A stretch of 64,000 nt of DNA from Bradyrhizobium diazoefficiens (GCF_016616425.1 NZ_CP067101.1:992001-1056000), one strand, 5' to 3'; shown: positions 8,741-17,735, counted from the first letter of the stretch. The notes: generated from the letters alone by a model not told the origin. Translations and numbers: made by a program.

Positions 8741-9235
8741 TCACCCCTCCCGCTGCTTCGCCAGCGCCTCCACATCCAGCCGCTTGGTGAACATCGCCAG
8801 CTTGCCATCCGGCCCGAACGGCCATTGCTCCCTCGGCTTGTCCCAATACAGCTCGACACCGTTCTGGTCGGGGTCGCGCAGATACAGCGCCTCGCTGACG
8901 CCGTGATCGCTGGCGCCATCCAGCGCAATGCCGGCCGACAGCACGCGGTGCAGCGCATCCGCCAGTGCGGGACGCGTCGGATAGAGGATCGCGGTGTGAT
9001 AGAGCCCGGTGGTGCCCGGCGGCGGCGGCGAGCCGCCCTTGCTTTCCCAGGTGTTGAGCCCGATGTGGTGATGATAGCCGCCGGCCGAGATGAACGCTGC
9101 GCCGGAGCCCATCTTCTGCATCAGCTCGAAGCCGAGCACGTCGCAATAGAAACCGAGCGCGCGATCGAGATCGGCGACCTTGAGGTGAACATGGCCGATC
9201 CTGGTGCCCGCGGCGACGGCTGGGCTTTGCGACAT
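8741..9235 (-). CDS. VOC family protein (glyoxalase / extradiol dioxygenase-like)
   Basis: A 164-residue vicinal-oxygen-chelate protein. The N-terminal module carries the metal-binding His in IGHVHLKVADLDRALGFY, and further candidates are HHHIGLNTW, LYHTAIL and the Glu in DQNGVELYWDKP. The pattern resembles CatE-like dioxygenase or glyoxalase proteins with two fused modules. No neighbour suggests a substrate. The start is the ATG at 9235. Confidence 0.82.
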   Translation of the reverse strand: MSQSPAVAAGTRIGHVHLKVADLDRALGFYCDVLGFELMQKMGSGAAFISAGGYHHHIGLNTWESKGGSPPPPGTTGLYHTAILYPTRPALADALHRVLSAGIALDGASDHGVSEALYLRDPDQNGVELYWDKPREQWPFGPDGKLAMFTKRLDVEALAKQREG

Positions 9236-9364
9236 GGTGCAGCTCCGTTGATGAACTCCACATAGGCAGGGTTTCGGAGCAGCGCTACGGCTCGATCCCG
9301 AAACCCATCGTTTCCGAATGGGAAACTAATCGGCGACGAACTGATGGTGTCAGCCCAGGCAGAG

Positions 9365-9526
9365 GTTCACCTCTCCCCAGCGGGGAGAGGTCGGATTGCA
9401 TCTGGCGATGCGAAGCATCGTCCAGCGCAATCCGGGTGAGGGGCCGCAGCTTCTAGCGAGACCGTAACCCCTCACCCGGCTCGCATCTTCGATGCGATCC
9501 GACCTCTCCCTTCGGGAGAGGTGAAC
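9365..9526. repeat. A-family composite palindromic repeat
   Basis: A 162-base element bounded by GTTCACCTCTCC and its complement, holding several internal inverted repeats (CCCCAGCGGGG, GCGATGCGAAGCATCG and others). It fills most of the 317-base gap between the VOC gene and the carboxymuconolactone-decarboxylase-like gene; nothing else is seen there. Confidence 0.8.
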
Positions 9527-9552
9527 ACCGACCGCACTCAATTGCATTTGCT

Positions 9553-10098
9553 CTAGCTAAGCTCCGGCACTTCGCCCTCGGGCAGCTCGAACTCAAAGGC
9601 GTTCAGCGTCATCGACACCATCGTGTAATAGCCGCACAGACCGATCACCTCGACGACGCCGCGTTCTCCGAGCAGTTTGATCGCCTCATCATAGAGGCCT
9701 TTCTCGATGCCGTGCCCCTCATGCAGCGACCTCGCGAGGTCGTAGATCATCTTGCCCTTGGGGTCGTCGAACTCAGGCGTGCGGCGGTCGCGGATCGCGT
9801 CGATGATTCTCGGGTCCATGCCGCCCGCAAGCGCCAGGCGCTTGTGCGCGTACCATTCGTATTGCGCAGTCCAGTGCCGTGCCGTCACCAGGATCGCAAT
9901 CTCGGAGAGCTTTGCCGGGAAGATGGTTTCGTAGCGCAGCACCTCGCCGAGGCGGGTAGCGTGGCAGGCCATGTCGGGGCTGTTCAGCCATGCCATCATC
10001 GGCGCCGGCGGCTTGCCGCGCTTGCCCGCGATCGATTCGTCGTAAGTCTGGCGCTGGCTCTCGTTCATTTCGCCAGGCGAAAGAAGCTTCAGGCGCAT
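9553..10098 (-). CDS. Carboxymuconolactone decarboxylase family protein
   Basis: A 181-residue member of the AhpD/CMD-like helical family. It shows ETIFPAKLSEIAILVTARHWTAQYEWYAHKRLA, with Glu, Trp and His residues typical of the CMD core, but no CxxC pair, so it is not an AhpD-type peroxidase reductant. ATG at 10098 is chosen for the AGGAAACGAGG ribosome site; the frame continues upstream into the divergent acyl-CoA dehydrogenase gene and that extension is rejected. Function unknown. Confidence 0.82.
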   Translation of the reverse strand: MRLKLLSPGEMNESQRQTYDESIAGKRGKPPAPMMAWLNSPDMACHATRLGEVLRYETIFPAKLSEIAILVTARHWTAQYEWYAHKRLALAGGMDPRIIDAIRDRRTPEFDDPKGKMIYDLARSLHEGHGIEKGLYDEAIKLLGERGVVEVIGLCGYYTMVSMTLNAFEFELPEGEVPELS

Positions 10099-10237
10099 CC
10101 TCGTTTCCTCTTTGTTTTCAAGCCTCGCTGTGGCGCCGACTATAGCCGAATGCGACCTCGCGGAAGTGGTTGAATTCCGCGGGGCGTTGGCCCAGAGTCG
10201 CGCCCAACAATTCGATTTTGATTGATGGAAACGACCA

Positions 10238-11452
10238 ATGTCTGAATCCAAGACCAGCGATTCTGAAGCCGCCGATCTCGAACAATTCCGCACCGAGACG
10301 CGGGCGTGGCTGGAAGCCAACTGCCCGCCGGAGATGCGCAAGCCCGCGACGTCGGACGCCGACGTGTTCTGGGGCGGGCGCAACGCAAAGTTCTCGTCCG
10401 AGCCGCAGCGCATCTGGTTCGAGCGCATGCGCGACAAGGGCTGGACCGTACCGGACTGGCCGAAGGAGTATGGCGGCGGAGGCCTGAGCGCTGCCGAGCA
10501 CAAGGTGCTGCGCGCCGAGATGGCGAAGATGGGGGCGCGCCCGCCGCTGTCGAGCTTCGGCATCTGGATGCTCGGGCCGGCGCTGCTGAAATATGGCAAC
10601 GAGGCGCAGAAGAAGGAGCATCTGCCGAAGATCGCGGCGGGCGAGATCCGCTGGTGCCAGGGCTATTCCGAGCCGAACGCCGGCTCCGATCTTGCCTCGC
10701 TCCAGACCCGCGCCGAGAGCGACGGCGACGACTTCGTCATCACCGGCCAGAAGATCTGGACCTCCTACGCCAACTATGCCGACTGGATCTTCTGTCTGGT
10801 GCGCACCGATCCTGCAGCGAAAAAGCACGACGGCATCAGCTTCATCCTGTTCGACATGACCTCGAAGGGGGTGACGACCAAGCCGATCCTGTTGATTTCG
10901 GGCTATTCGCCGTTCTGCGAGACCTTCTTCGACGGCGTCCGCGTGCCGAAATCGCACGTGGTCGGCGCTGTCAACCGCGGCTGGGACGTCGCAAAATACC
11001 TGCTCCAGCACGAGCGCGCGATGATCTCGGGCATGGGCGAGCGCGGCGTCGGCCGGCCGCTCGGCCAGATCGCCGCCGATTCCGTCGGCACCGACGGGCA
11101 AGGCAAGCTCGACGATGCCATGCTGCGCGGCCGGATCGCCAGCTTCGACGTCGACGAGGCGGCGCTGGCGGCCTGCGCCGAGCGCGCGGTCGATCTCGCC
11201 AAGGCAGGGCAGGCGCATCCGGCGTTCTCGTCGGCGATGAAATATTACGGCACCGAGCTCAACAAGCGCCGCTACGAGATCCTGATGTCGGCCGGCGGCG
11301 TCGATGCGCTGGAATGGGAGAGCGAGCGCTCCCGGCAGGGCGCCCGTCCGCGGGCCTGGTTGCGCACCAAGGCAAACTCGATCGAGGGCGGCACGTCCGA
11401 AGTCATGCTCGGCATCGTCGCCAAGCGCATCCTCGATCTGCCGGGGGCGTAA
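10238..11452 (+). CDS. Acyl-CoA dehydrogenase, catalytic-type subunit
   Basis: A 404-residue flavin acyl-CoA dehydrogenase. It has the N-terminal helical domain, the central WCQGYSEPNAGSDLASL flavin-binding segment with ITGQKIWTSYA, and the C-terminal helical domain. The active-site base is expected in SIEGGTSEVML, the position of the family's catalytic Glu. The following gene is a second acyl-CoA dehydrogenase that lacks this Glu, so the two may form a heteromer as known for PimC/PimD and FadE-pair enzymes. The acyl substrate cannot be told. Confidence 0.88.
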   Translation: MSESKTSDSEAADLEQFRTETRAWLEANCPPEMRKPATSDADVFWGGRNAKFSSEPQRIWFERMRDKGWTVPDWPKEYGGGGLSAAEHKVLRAEMAKMGARPPLSSFGIWMLGPALLKYGNEAQKKEHLPKIAAGEIRWCQGYSEPNAGSDLASLQTRAESDGDDFVITGQKIWTSYANYADWIFCLVRTDPAAKKHDGISFILFDMTSKGVTTKPILLISGYSPFCETFFDGVRVPKSHVVGAVNRGWDVAKYLLQHERAMISGMGERGVGRPLGQIAADSVGTDGQGKLDDAMLRGRIASFDVDEAALAACAERAVDLAKAGQAHPAFSSAMKYYGTELNKRRYEILMSAGGVDALEWESERSRQGARPRAWLRTKANSIEGGTSEVMLGIVAKRILDLPGA

Positions 11453-11470
11453 GCCACGCTCTCACCACCC

Positions 11471-11573
11471 GTCATTCCGGGGCGCGCGTAGCGCGAGCCC
11501 GGAATCCATCGGGCGGCATTCTCTGCGGTGAAATGGATTCCGGGCCTGGCCCTGCAGGCCATCCCGGAATGAC
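11471..11573. repeat. D-family palindromic repeat (gtcattccggg ends)
   Basis: A 103-base element with inverted ends GTCATTCCGGG and CCCGGAATGAC and an inner copy of the ends (CCCGGAATCCATC and TGGATTCCGGG). It sits in the 157-base gap between the two acyl-CoA dehydrogenase genes without breaking either. Confidence 0.85.
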
Positions 11574-11609
11574 GAATCAAAGTTAGATATCGAATTCGGA
11601 AACACGCCC

Positions 11610-12749
11610 ATGGCCCTCGTCCTCACCGAAGAACAATCGATGCTCCGCGACAGCGCGCGCGGGCTGATCAGCGACAAGGCGCCGGTATCGCACCTGCGAC
11701 ACTTGCGCGACTCCAAGGACCCCACCGGCTTCTCCAAGGAGTTTTGGCATTCCTTCGCCGAGATGGGCTTTGCCGGTCTCCTGGTGCCGGAAGAGTTCGG
11801 CGGCAGCGGCCTCGGCAATCTCGAGGCCGGCGTCGTGATGGAGGAGATCGGCCGCACCTTGATGCCTTCGCCCTTCCTCGCCACCAGCGTGGTCGCGGCC
11901 TCCGCGCTGAACCGCGGCGGCAACGCCGCGCAGAAATCGGAATATCTGCCGAAGATCTCCAGTGGCTCGTTGCTCGCGACGCTGGCGATCGACGAAGGCG
12001 CAAAACACCGTCCGCTTCAGACCAGCCTGCAGGCCATGCGCGCCGGCAACGGCTTCAAGCTCAGTGGCGCCAAGGCGCTGGTGGTTGACGGTCACGTCGC
12101 CGATCTCCTCATCGTCGCGGCGCGCACCGCGGGCTCCGCCGGCGAACGCGAAGGGCTGACGCTGTTCCTGGTCAACCCCAAGGCGAAGGGCGTCGCGGTC
12201 GAACGCACGATCATGGTCGACGCACACAATGCGGCGCGGATCGAGTTTGCGAATGTCGAGGTCAATGCCGACAGCGTGCTCGGCGAGGTCGATCAGGGCG
12301 CTTCCCTGCTCGACGGCGTGCTCGACATCGGCCGCGGCGCGGTGGCATCGGAAATGGTGGGCCTCAGCGACGAGGTCTTTGGCCGCACGGTCGAATACCT
12401 CAAGAACAGAAAGCAGTTCGGCAGGCTGATCGGCGAATTCCAGGCGCTGCAGCACCGCGCCGCCGAGCTCTATGTCGACATCGAGATCACCCGCGCCGCC
12501 GTGATGAAGGCGCTTCAGGCGCTGGATGCCGATGTCGCCAAGGCCGCATCAAGTGTCGCGGTCGCAAAGGCCCGCGCCGGCACCACCGCCACGCGCGCGG
12601 TGCAGGAGGGGGTGCAGATGCATGGCGGCATGGGCATGACCGACCAGTTCGACATCGGCTTCTTCATGAAGCGCGCGCGGGTGTGCGAGGAATTGTTCGG
12701 GGATGCCAATTACCACACCGAGCAGCTCGCGCGGACGCGGGGATATTGA
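11610..12749 (+). CDS. Acyl-CoA dehydrogenase, probable non-catalytic partner
   Basis: A 379-residue acyl-CoA dehydrogenase paralogue of the preceding gene. It keeps the helical N-domain (LTEEQSMLRDSARGL) and the C-terminal flavin region (RKQFGRLIGEFQALQH, QMHGGMGMT). Where the family has the YEGTS-type catalytic Glu it reads ELFGDANYHTEQLA, with no Glu at the usual place. That is typical of the small subunit in heteromeric acyl-CoA dehydrogenases such as PimD-like proteins. The start is the ATG at 11610. The non-catalytic role is inferred from one motif. Confidence 0.86.
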   Translation: MALVLTEEQSMLRDSARGLISDKAPVSHLRHLRDSKDPTGFSKEFWHSFAEMGFAGLLVPEEFGGSGLGNLEAGVVMEEIGRTLMPSPFLATSVVAASALNRGGNAAQKSEYLPKISSGSLLATLAIDEGAKHRPLQTSLQAMRAGNGFKLSGAKALVVDGHVADLLIVAARTAGSAGEREGLTLFLVNPKAKGVAVERTIMVDAHNAARIEFANVEVNADSVLGEVDQGASLLDGVLDIGRGAVASEMVGLSDEVFGRTVEYLKNRKQFGRLIGEFQALQHRAAELYVDIEITRAAVMKALQALDADVAKAASSVAVAKARAGTTATRAVQEGVQMHGGMGMTDQFDIGFFMKRARVCEELFGDANYHTEQLARTRGY

Positions 12750-12910
12750 GGAGAGGCGCGAGGAGCGCGCCTCGTACGCGGTGTCGTCGCCCGGCTTGAC
12801 CGGGCTAGCCTGTACGCCGAGGCCCCTCGATGGATCACAACCGTCTCTAGAATACTGGATCGCCGCTCTCGCTGGCGATGACGGTCGCGTGTGTGGAAGG
12901 CGCCTGCCCC

Positions 12911-12982
12911 AATTGCGAGCGAAGCGAAGCAATCCAGATTGGGATTCTGGATTGCTTCGTCGCTTCGCGCTGCGCAATGACG
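12911..12982. repeat. B-family palindromic repeat
   Basis: Long inverted repeat with arms around GCGAAGCGAAGCAATCCAGA and its complement, related to 8639-8725 and 50758-50844. It lies in the 246-base gap between the convergent acyl-CoA dehydrogenase and amino-acid-binding genes and may serve as a bidirectional terminator. Confidence 0.85.
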
Positions 12983-12995
12983 GCGATAGACCGTC

Positions 12996-14036
12996 CTACC
13001 GCATCGGCGGTGCGTATTGCACACCGCCCGCGTTCCACAGCTGGTTCATGCCGCGCGGGATCTTCAGCTTCGACTTCGCGCCGATGTTGCGCTCGTACAT
13101 CTCGCCGTAATTGCCGACGTGGCGAATGATGCGGACGGCCCAGTCCTTGGTGAGGCCGAGCTGCTCGCCGTAATTGCCTTCGGTGCCGACCAGCCGCATC
13201 ACTTCCGGCTTCTTCGACTTCAGCGCCTCGTCGATGTTCTCCGAGGTCACGCCAAGCTCCTCGGCGTTGATCATCGCGTACAGCGTCCACTTCACGATCA
13301 TCATCCAGTCGTCGTCGCGCTGGCGCACCACGGGAGCGAGCGGTTCCTTGGAGATCATGTCCGGCAGGATCATGTGGTCGCCAGGTTTCGACAGGTTCAG
13401 CCTGAGGGCATAAAGCTGGGAGACGTCGGCGGAGAGCGTGTCGCACTTGCCGGTCTCGTAGGCCTTCACGACCTCGTTGAGATTGCCGAACTTCATCTCG
13501 TCATACTTCATGTTGTTGGCACGGAAGTAGTCGGCGACGTTGAGCGCGGTCGTGGTGCCGGCCTGCACGCAGACCTTGCTGCCGGTGAGGTCCAGCGCGG
13601 TCTCCTTGTTGCGCGAACGCGGCAGCATGAAGCCTGCGCCGTCGTAATAGGCGACCGCAGGGAAATAGAGGTCATAGTCGAGCTCGCGCGCCATGCTCCA
13701 GGTCGAGTTGCGCGAGAGGATGTCCACCTTCCGGCTCTGCAATTCCTTGAAGCGCTCGCTGGCATCGAGCGGGATGAACTTCGCCTTGCCGGGGTCGTCG
13801 AAGATCGCCGCGGCCACTGCACGGCAGAAATCCACGTCGAATCCGGCCCAGTCCTTATTGTCTTCGGAGTACGAGAAGCCCGGCAGGCCCTTATTGACGC
13901 CGCACAGCACCTCGCCGCGGCGCACGGTGCGCTTCAGCGTACGGGTGTCGTAGAACTCGTAGATGATGGCCAGAACGCCGACCAGCACGGCGACCGCGAG
14001 CCCGATCAGCAGGCCGCCTCGAAAAGTGCGCATCAT
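12996..14036 (-). CDS. Amino-acid ABC transporter substrate-binding protein (AapJ-like), orphan
   Basis: A 346-residue family 3 periplasmic binding protein close to AapJ of general L-amino-acid transporters: RTVRRGEVLCGVNKGLPGFSYSEDNKDWAGFDVDFCRAVAAAIF, then SRNSTWSMARELDYDLYFPAVAYYDG. Unlike a typical exported protein it starts with a long hydrophobic helix (residues 7-27) and no evident cleavage site, so it may stay anchored in the inner membrane. No permease or ATPase genes are adjacent. ATG at 14036 or 14033 is the start. Confidence 0.88.
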   Translation of the reverse strand: MMRTFRGGLLIGLAVAVLVGVLAIIYEFYDTRTLKRTVRRGEVLCGVNKGLPGFSYSEDNKDWAGFDVDFCRAVAAAIFDDPGKAKFIPLDASERFKELQSRKVDILSRNSTWSMARELDYDLYFPAVAYYDGAGFMLPRSRNKETALDLTGSKVCVQAGTTTALNVADYFRANNMKYDEMKFGNLNEVVKAYETGKCDTLSADVSQLYALRLNLSKPGDHMILPDMISKEPLAPVVRQRDDDWMMIVKWTLYAMINAEELGVTSENIDEALKSKKPEVMRLVGTEGNYGEQLGLTKDWAVRIIRHVGNYGEMYERNIGAKSKLKIPRGMNQLWNAGGVQYAPPMR

Positions 14037-14086
14037 GTTGCTCTCTCGAAAAATCGGGAAAAGGAGTAAGGGCGAATGAGTGATAT

Positions 14087-14680
14087 TTAGAGTTCGGGCT
14101 TCTGCCGGATAACGACCTTGGTGCCGACAGGGACGCGGTCATAGAGATCGGCGACGTCGTTGTTGACGAGACGGAAGCAGCCCGAGGAAACCTTGGTGCC
14201 AATCGTATCAGGACGGTTGGTGCCGTGGATGCGGTAGACCGTGGTGCCGAGATACATGGCGCGGGCCCCTAACGGATTGCCGGGGCCGCCGGCCATGAAG
14301 CGCGGCAGATAGGGCTGGCGCTGGATCATCTCCGCGGGTGGTGTCCAGTCCGGCCACTCCTTCTTGTTGGTGATGGTCACCAACCCCTGCCATTGGAAAC
14401 CATCGCGGCCGACGCCGATGCCATAGCGGATCGCGCGCCCGCCGGGCTGCACCAGATAAAGGTGCCGTTCGGCGGTCGAGACGATGATGGTGCCCGGCGG
14501 TTCGGTGGTACGGAAGTAGACGACCTGCTTCTGCCACTCCGGATCGAGCTGGTAGCTGTCGTCGGCGATCAGGCCCGGCTCGTCGCCGCGGTCGGGCTGC
14601 TGCGCGTAAGCCTGGGGTGCCGACAGGGTCAGGCCGATCGCAGCCACCAGCATCCCGGTCAGGCGACGAAAATCCGTCAT
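14087..14680 (-). CDS. L,D-transpeptidase (YkuD domain), secreted
   Basis: A 197-residue peptidoglycan enzyme. After a signal peptide (to about residue 26) the YkuD domain carries YRIHGTN (His152) and KVSSGCFRL (Cys168), the catalytic pair. Such enzymes make 3-3 peptide cross-links or attach proteins to the wall in the periplasm. The domain occupies nearly the whole mature protein. The start at 14680 gives a good leader. It lies 50 bases upstream of the binding-protein gene on the same strand. Confidence 0.92.
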   Translation of the reverse strand: MTDFRRLTGMLVAAIGLTLSAPQAYAQQPDRGDEPGLIADDSYQLDPEWQKQVVYFRTTEPPGTIIVSTAERHLYLVQPGGRAIRYGIGVGRDGFQWQGLVTITNKKEWPDWTPPAEMIQRQPYLPRFMAGGPGNPLGARAMYLGTTVYRIHGTNRPDTIGTKVSSGCFRLVNNDVADLYDRVPVGTKVVIRQKPEL

Positions 14681-14870
14681 TTCAAGTTCTCCCCGCTGCC
14701 ACAGCGCAAATCATTCAAAGCCATCAAATCTCACGGGCAGGTTCATGGCAAGTTGATGGTGCGCCACCCCAGTATGTCACGAGAAAGTTTTGGTTTTTTG
14801 ACGGGCCGCTGGCACTGCCACGAACAGGGGATGGCGCGAAAAGCCTGGACGGCAACCGCGGGGACATCGC

Positions 14871-14978
14871 ACTCCCTCCCCGCTTGCGGGACAGGGCGGG
14901 GGAGAAGGTGCTTCCGCAATGGGACACCCCCGACGCGGAGAGGACCCTTGTATCTGCACGACCGCAAGCGGGAGAGGC
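14871..14978. repeat. A-family palindromic repeat
   Basis: Degenerate copy of the A-family composite repeat (CTCCCTCCCCGCTTGCGGG at one end, CCGCAAGCGGGAGAGG at the other) within the 350-base gap between the membrane-protein gene and the L,D-transpeptidase gene. No gene is seen in the rest of that gap. Confidence 0.75.
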
Positions 14979-15030
14979 TCAGACCGAACTTGCGGTGAGA
15001 TCAACGTTGAGAATTGGCAATGGAGTCCAG

Positions 15031-16005
15031 TCAGATCTTGTTAGCCTCCGGCGCGATGCCCAGCCGCCTGACGATCTCGGTCGCCACGGCGCGGGCTTCA
15101 ACTCGCGAGCCGATGCGCGGACTGCGAAACCGCTTTCCGGATCGCAATCGGATCACGACGATGCAGTGCTCGTCCTCGGACCGGCCGCGGCGCTCGACCG
15201 TGATCGTCTTCACGTCGGGCCCCGCAATATGGTCGGCGCGCAGGCTGCCGTCGCCCCACAGGCGCTCGACGCGAAGGTCGGCTTGCCGGACGATCCAGAA
15301 GGCGCCGGTCACGAGATTGGCGTATCTGTGCACGGCAAACGCGGCGATCGCGCCAATCGGCAGCAGCATGACGTCGATCGGGCCGGGCGCCAGACCGCGC
15401 CAGAGCTTGTAGGCATAGGGAACGATGCACAGGGCGACGGCGATCAACGCGACGATGCGGATGTCCCGCGCCGAAAACGGCTCGAGGGGATCGCCGAGAC
15501 GCATCTCGGGATTGCTGGCATCGAGCGGATTGATCGGAGCCTCGACGTCGGGAACGTCGAACTGTGCGGCGATCCGGGCCACGGTTTCATGAACATGCGT
15601 GACGTCGGAGATCGTCGGCGACGTCAGCCGTTCGCCCGAGGTCAGCGTGAATGCCAGCTGAAAGCGGGCTTTCGCCCTCTTGCTGCCGGGAACCTGCAAT
15701 CCCGCGATGTCGTCTTTTGCAACGATCCTGGTGCGAAGCTTTCCGAACGGGCGCTGTTGCCCGATCAGGATCTCGTCCGGCGTGATGATCCACACCACCG
15801 CCGGCGCCAGCATGATGCCGCCGACGAACGCGGCGCCTAGAACGAGCGCGACCACGGAGACGATCACCTCCGTCGTATCATGCGTGAACAGGCCCGGCGT
15901 GAAGCAGAGGGCGACGGCGGCCGCAAAGCCGGCCATCACCAGCCGCTGCGCGATCGAGGAGCCCTCGCGAAGGCGAATGTCGCTGTGGGTGGTGGTGTCG
16001 TCCAT
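15031..16005 (-). CDS. Hypothetical membrane protein with four predicted TM segments
   Basis: A 324-residue protein I do not recognise. Two hydrophobic hairpins are visible: residues about 24-65 (VMAGFAAAVALCFTPGLF, VIVSVVALVLGAAFVGGIML) and about 180-225 (IVALIAVALCIVPYAYKL, IDVMLLPIGAIAAFAVHRYA). Each is followed by a soluble beta-rich segment that resembles PH-like (bPH) membrane domains (ITPDEILIGQQRPFGKLRTRI; ERLWGDGSLRADHI). The two halves may be an internal duplication. ATG at 16005 is preferred to an upstream in-frame start. It follows the thioredoxin gene on the same strand. Confidence 0.65.
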   Translation of the reverse strand: MDDTTTHSDIRLREGSSIAQRLVMAGFAAAVALCFTPGLFTHDTTEVIVSVVALVLGAAFVGGIMLAPAVVWIITPDEILIGQQRPFGKLRTRIVAKDDIAGLQVPGSKRAKARFQLAFTLTSGERLTSPTISDVTHVHETVARIAAQFDVPDVEAPINPLDASNPEMRLGDPLEPFSARDIRIVALIAVALCIVPYAYKLWRGLAPGPIDVMLLPIGAIAAFAVHRYANLVTGAFWIVRQADLRVERLWGDGSLRADHIAGPDVKTITVERRGRSEDEHCIVVIRLRSGKRFRSPRIGSRVEARAVATEIVRRLGIAPEANKI

Positions 16006-16108
16006 CGCGGGCGGCTGGTTATGTCGCCCTCGAAACTCCACGGACGGGTCCGCGGAGTCAAGCAGCAAGGGCGACAACACAAACCCGCCGCACGATGGCC
16101 GTGTGGTG

Positions 16109-16672
16109 TCAGCTGTTGACGTTCAGCAGCTTTGCCACGGTGCGGTCGATCTCGCCGTAGCTGCCTTCGCCGGCGTGCTGGAACACGATCTTGCCGCTCT
16201 GGTCGATGATGTATTGCGCCGGCCAATATTGGTTGCGGTAGGCGTTCCAGGTCCGGGAGTCGTTGTCCTGTGCCACCGGATAGGTGATGCTGTGGCGCTT
16301 CAGCGCAGCCTGGACGTTGGAGGCCGAGCGCTCGAACGGGAATTCCGGTGTGTGCACGCCGACCACGACGAGGCCCTTGTCCTTGTACTTGGCGTAGAGA
16401 TCGGTGACGTGCGGCAGCGTGTTGACGCAGTTGACGCAGCCATAGGTCCAGAAGTCGACCAGCACGACCTTGCCGCGCAGATCGGCCATGCTGAGCGGCT
16501 TGGAGTTGAACCAGGTGCTGATGCCGGCGAAGTCGGGCGCGACCTGTTGGCTTGCGGCCGCAACGCGGACCGGAGTCGCGCTGGAAACCTCGTCGCAGAT
16601 GCCGGGGATGACCGCGCCGGTCACGGTGAAGCCGATCAGGGCGGCGGAAACGGCGAGCAGTTTGAAAGTCAT
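16109..16672 (-). CDS. TlpA/DipZ-like thioredoxin-fold protein, exported
   Basis: A 187-residue thioredoxin-like protein with an N-terminal signal/anchor and the redox motif WTYGCVNCVNTLP (Cys79 and Cys82), the WCxxC-type version seen in DipZ and TlpA-like proteins. The rest fits an AhpC/TSA-Redoxin fold (VVVGVHTPEFPFE, YPVAQDND, WPAQYIID). It probably works in the periplasm, taking electrons from the CcdA-like protein encoded just upstream (31 bases apart). Together they look like a split version of DipZ. Confidence 0.88.
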   Translation of the reverse strand: MTFKLLAVSAALIGFTVTGAVIPGICDEVSSATPVRVAAASQQVAPDFAGISTWFNSKPLSMADLRGKVVLVDFWTYGCVNCVNTLPHVTDLYAKYKDKGLVVVGVHTPEFPFERSASNVQAALKRHSITYPVAQDNDSRTWNAYRNQYWPAQYIIDQSGKIVFQHAGEGSYGEIDRTVAKLLNVNS

Positions 16673-16703
16673 GGAAGCGTCCTCCGGGTGAAATCTTCGA
16701 TCA

Positions 16704-17402
16704 TTACAGGCCGATCTGGCCGGTCGGGTAGAAGCCGGTGAGCCACGCCACGATCAGCGTGTCGTATTGGAAATAGGCGGCGACCGCGAAGCCGATCACG
16801 ACGACGCCAAAGCCCTGCTGCAGGCGCGGCGAGATCCGCGCGAGGCTGCGCACGCGCGCGGTCGCAGCCTGTCCGCCATAGGCGATTGCCAGCATCGGGA
16901 TCGCGGCGCCGATCGCGTAGGCGATCAGCAGCGTGCCGGCCCAGGTCAGATCCTTGGAGGTCGCAACCAGCGTCAGGATCGAGCCGAGCACCGGGCCGGC
17001 GCAGGGCGTCCAGACCAGGCCGAGCGTGGTGCCGAGGATGAGCCCGCCGAGCGCGCCCTCGCGCTGCACGCCGCTTGCGCTACCGAGATCGAGCCAGCCA
17101 TTGAGCCGGATCGACAGCCATTCGAACGGCGCCGGCCACAGCATCAACAGGCCGAAGCCGAGCAGCAGGATCGACGCCGCCTCGCGCAACACGTTCGGAT
17201 CGAAATCGAACAGGCGGGTGATCGCTCCCAGCAGCAGCGCGGTCGCCGAGAATGAGATGACGAAGCCGAGCGCGATCATCGCAGGCCGCCAGTGCCCCGC
17301 GCGCCCGATGGAGGCGCCGAGCAGGATCGGCAGCATCGGCAGCGTGCAGGGTGCGGCGATGGTGAGGATGCCGGCAAGGACGGCGAACAGAAGCTCGAGC
17401 AT
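16704..17402 (-). CDS. CcdA-like cytochrome c biogenesis / thiol transport membrane protein
   Basis: A 232-residue six-helix membrane protein of the CcdA/DsbD family that passes electrons from cytoplasmic thioredoxin to the periplasm. The two redox cysteines are in TIAAPCTLPMLP (helix 1) and LVWTPCAGPVLG (helix 4). ATG at 17402 is chosen because it places helix 1 at the N-terminus, as usual in the family; the longer frame adds a hydrophilic tail unlike the family. Its likely partner is the adjacent thioredoxin-like protein. Confidence 0.9.
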   Translation of the reverse strand: MLELLFAVLAGILTIAAPCTLPMLPILLGASIGRAGHWRPAMIALGFVISFSATALLLGAITRLFDFDPNVLREAASILLLGFGLLMLWPAPFEWLSIRLNGWLDLGSASGVQREGALGGLILGTTLGLVWTPCAGPVLGSILTLVATSKDLTWAGTLLIAYAIGAAIPMLAIAYGGQAATARVRSLARISPRLQQGFGVVVIGFAVAAYFQYDTLIVAWLTGFYPTGQIGL

Positions 17403-17542
17403 GGGGCACTCGTGACGGGGACACGAGACCAGTTCGCGCGTCACGCGTCTGTCGTTACGCGGCGTCACGGCTTCGTGACGCGCGCAGGTCGTGCAGAGTT
17501 CGTCATGCCCGGCCATGACGATGCGGAGGCGTCAGGGCACCT

Positions 17543-17586
17543 CCAAAATACAAACGACCCGGAAGGGGGGCATCCCGTCCGGGTCG
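17543..17586 (-). terminator. Rho-independent terminator (minus strand)
   Basis: Perfect 9-base stem CGACCCGGA/TCCGGGTCG (17555-17563 and 17578-17586). On the minus strand the stem is followed by TTTGTATTTT. It lies between the sigma-factor gene and the ccdA-like gene and should end sigma-factor transcripts. Confidence 0.75.
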
Positions 17587-17672
17587 CTGGAGGTCCTTGG
17601 GAGGTCTAAGCAAAACCGTATGTAAGCTTGATAGGGGGGAAGTTTTTCCGCCTGATGTTGTGCATTGTTTCA

Positions 17673-17687
17673 ATTGTTTCGTCGGCG
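17673..17687 (-). promoter_or_regulatory. Candidate promoter motif shared with the sigma-factor upstream region
   Basis: The plus strand reads ATTGTTTCGTCGGCG; on the minus strand this is GACGAAACAAT followed directly by a second GAAACAAT. Nearly the same motif occurs at 18481-18496 upstream of the ECF sigma gene. It is about 270 bases upstream of ccdA and lies upstream of the terminator at 17543-17586. It could be a target of the sigma factor, but that is inference. Confidence 0.35.
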
Positions 17688-17705
17688 GTAACACTTCCGT
17701 GTCAT

Positions 17706-17735
17706 GGGGTAGGGCCCGGGATCAGGCCCTATCCC
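17706..17735 (-). terminator. Stem-loop just after the sigma-factor gene
   Basis: An 11-base near-perfect stem (GGGGTAGGGCC with GGCCCTATCCC, one G-T type mismatch) 16 bases after the sigma-factor stop. It lacks a T-run, so it may stabilise the transcript rather than terminate it. Confidence 0.5.
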
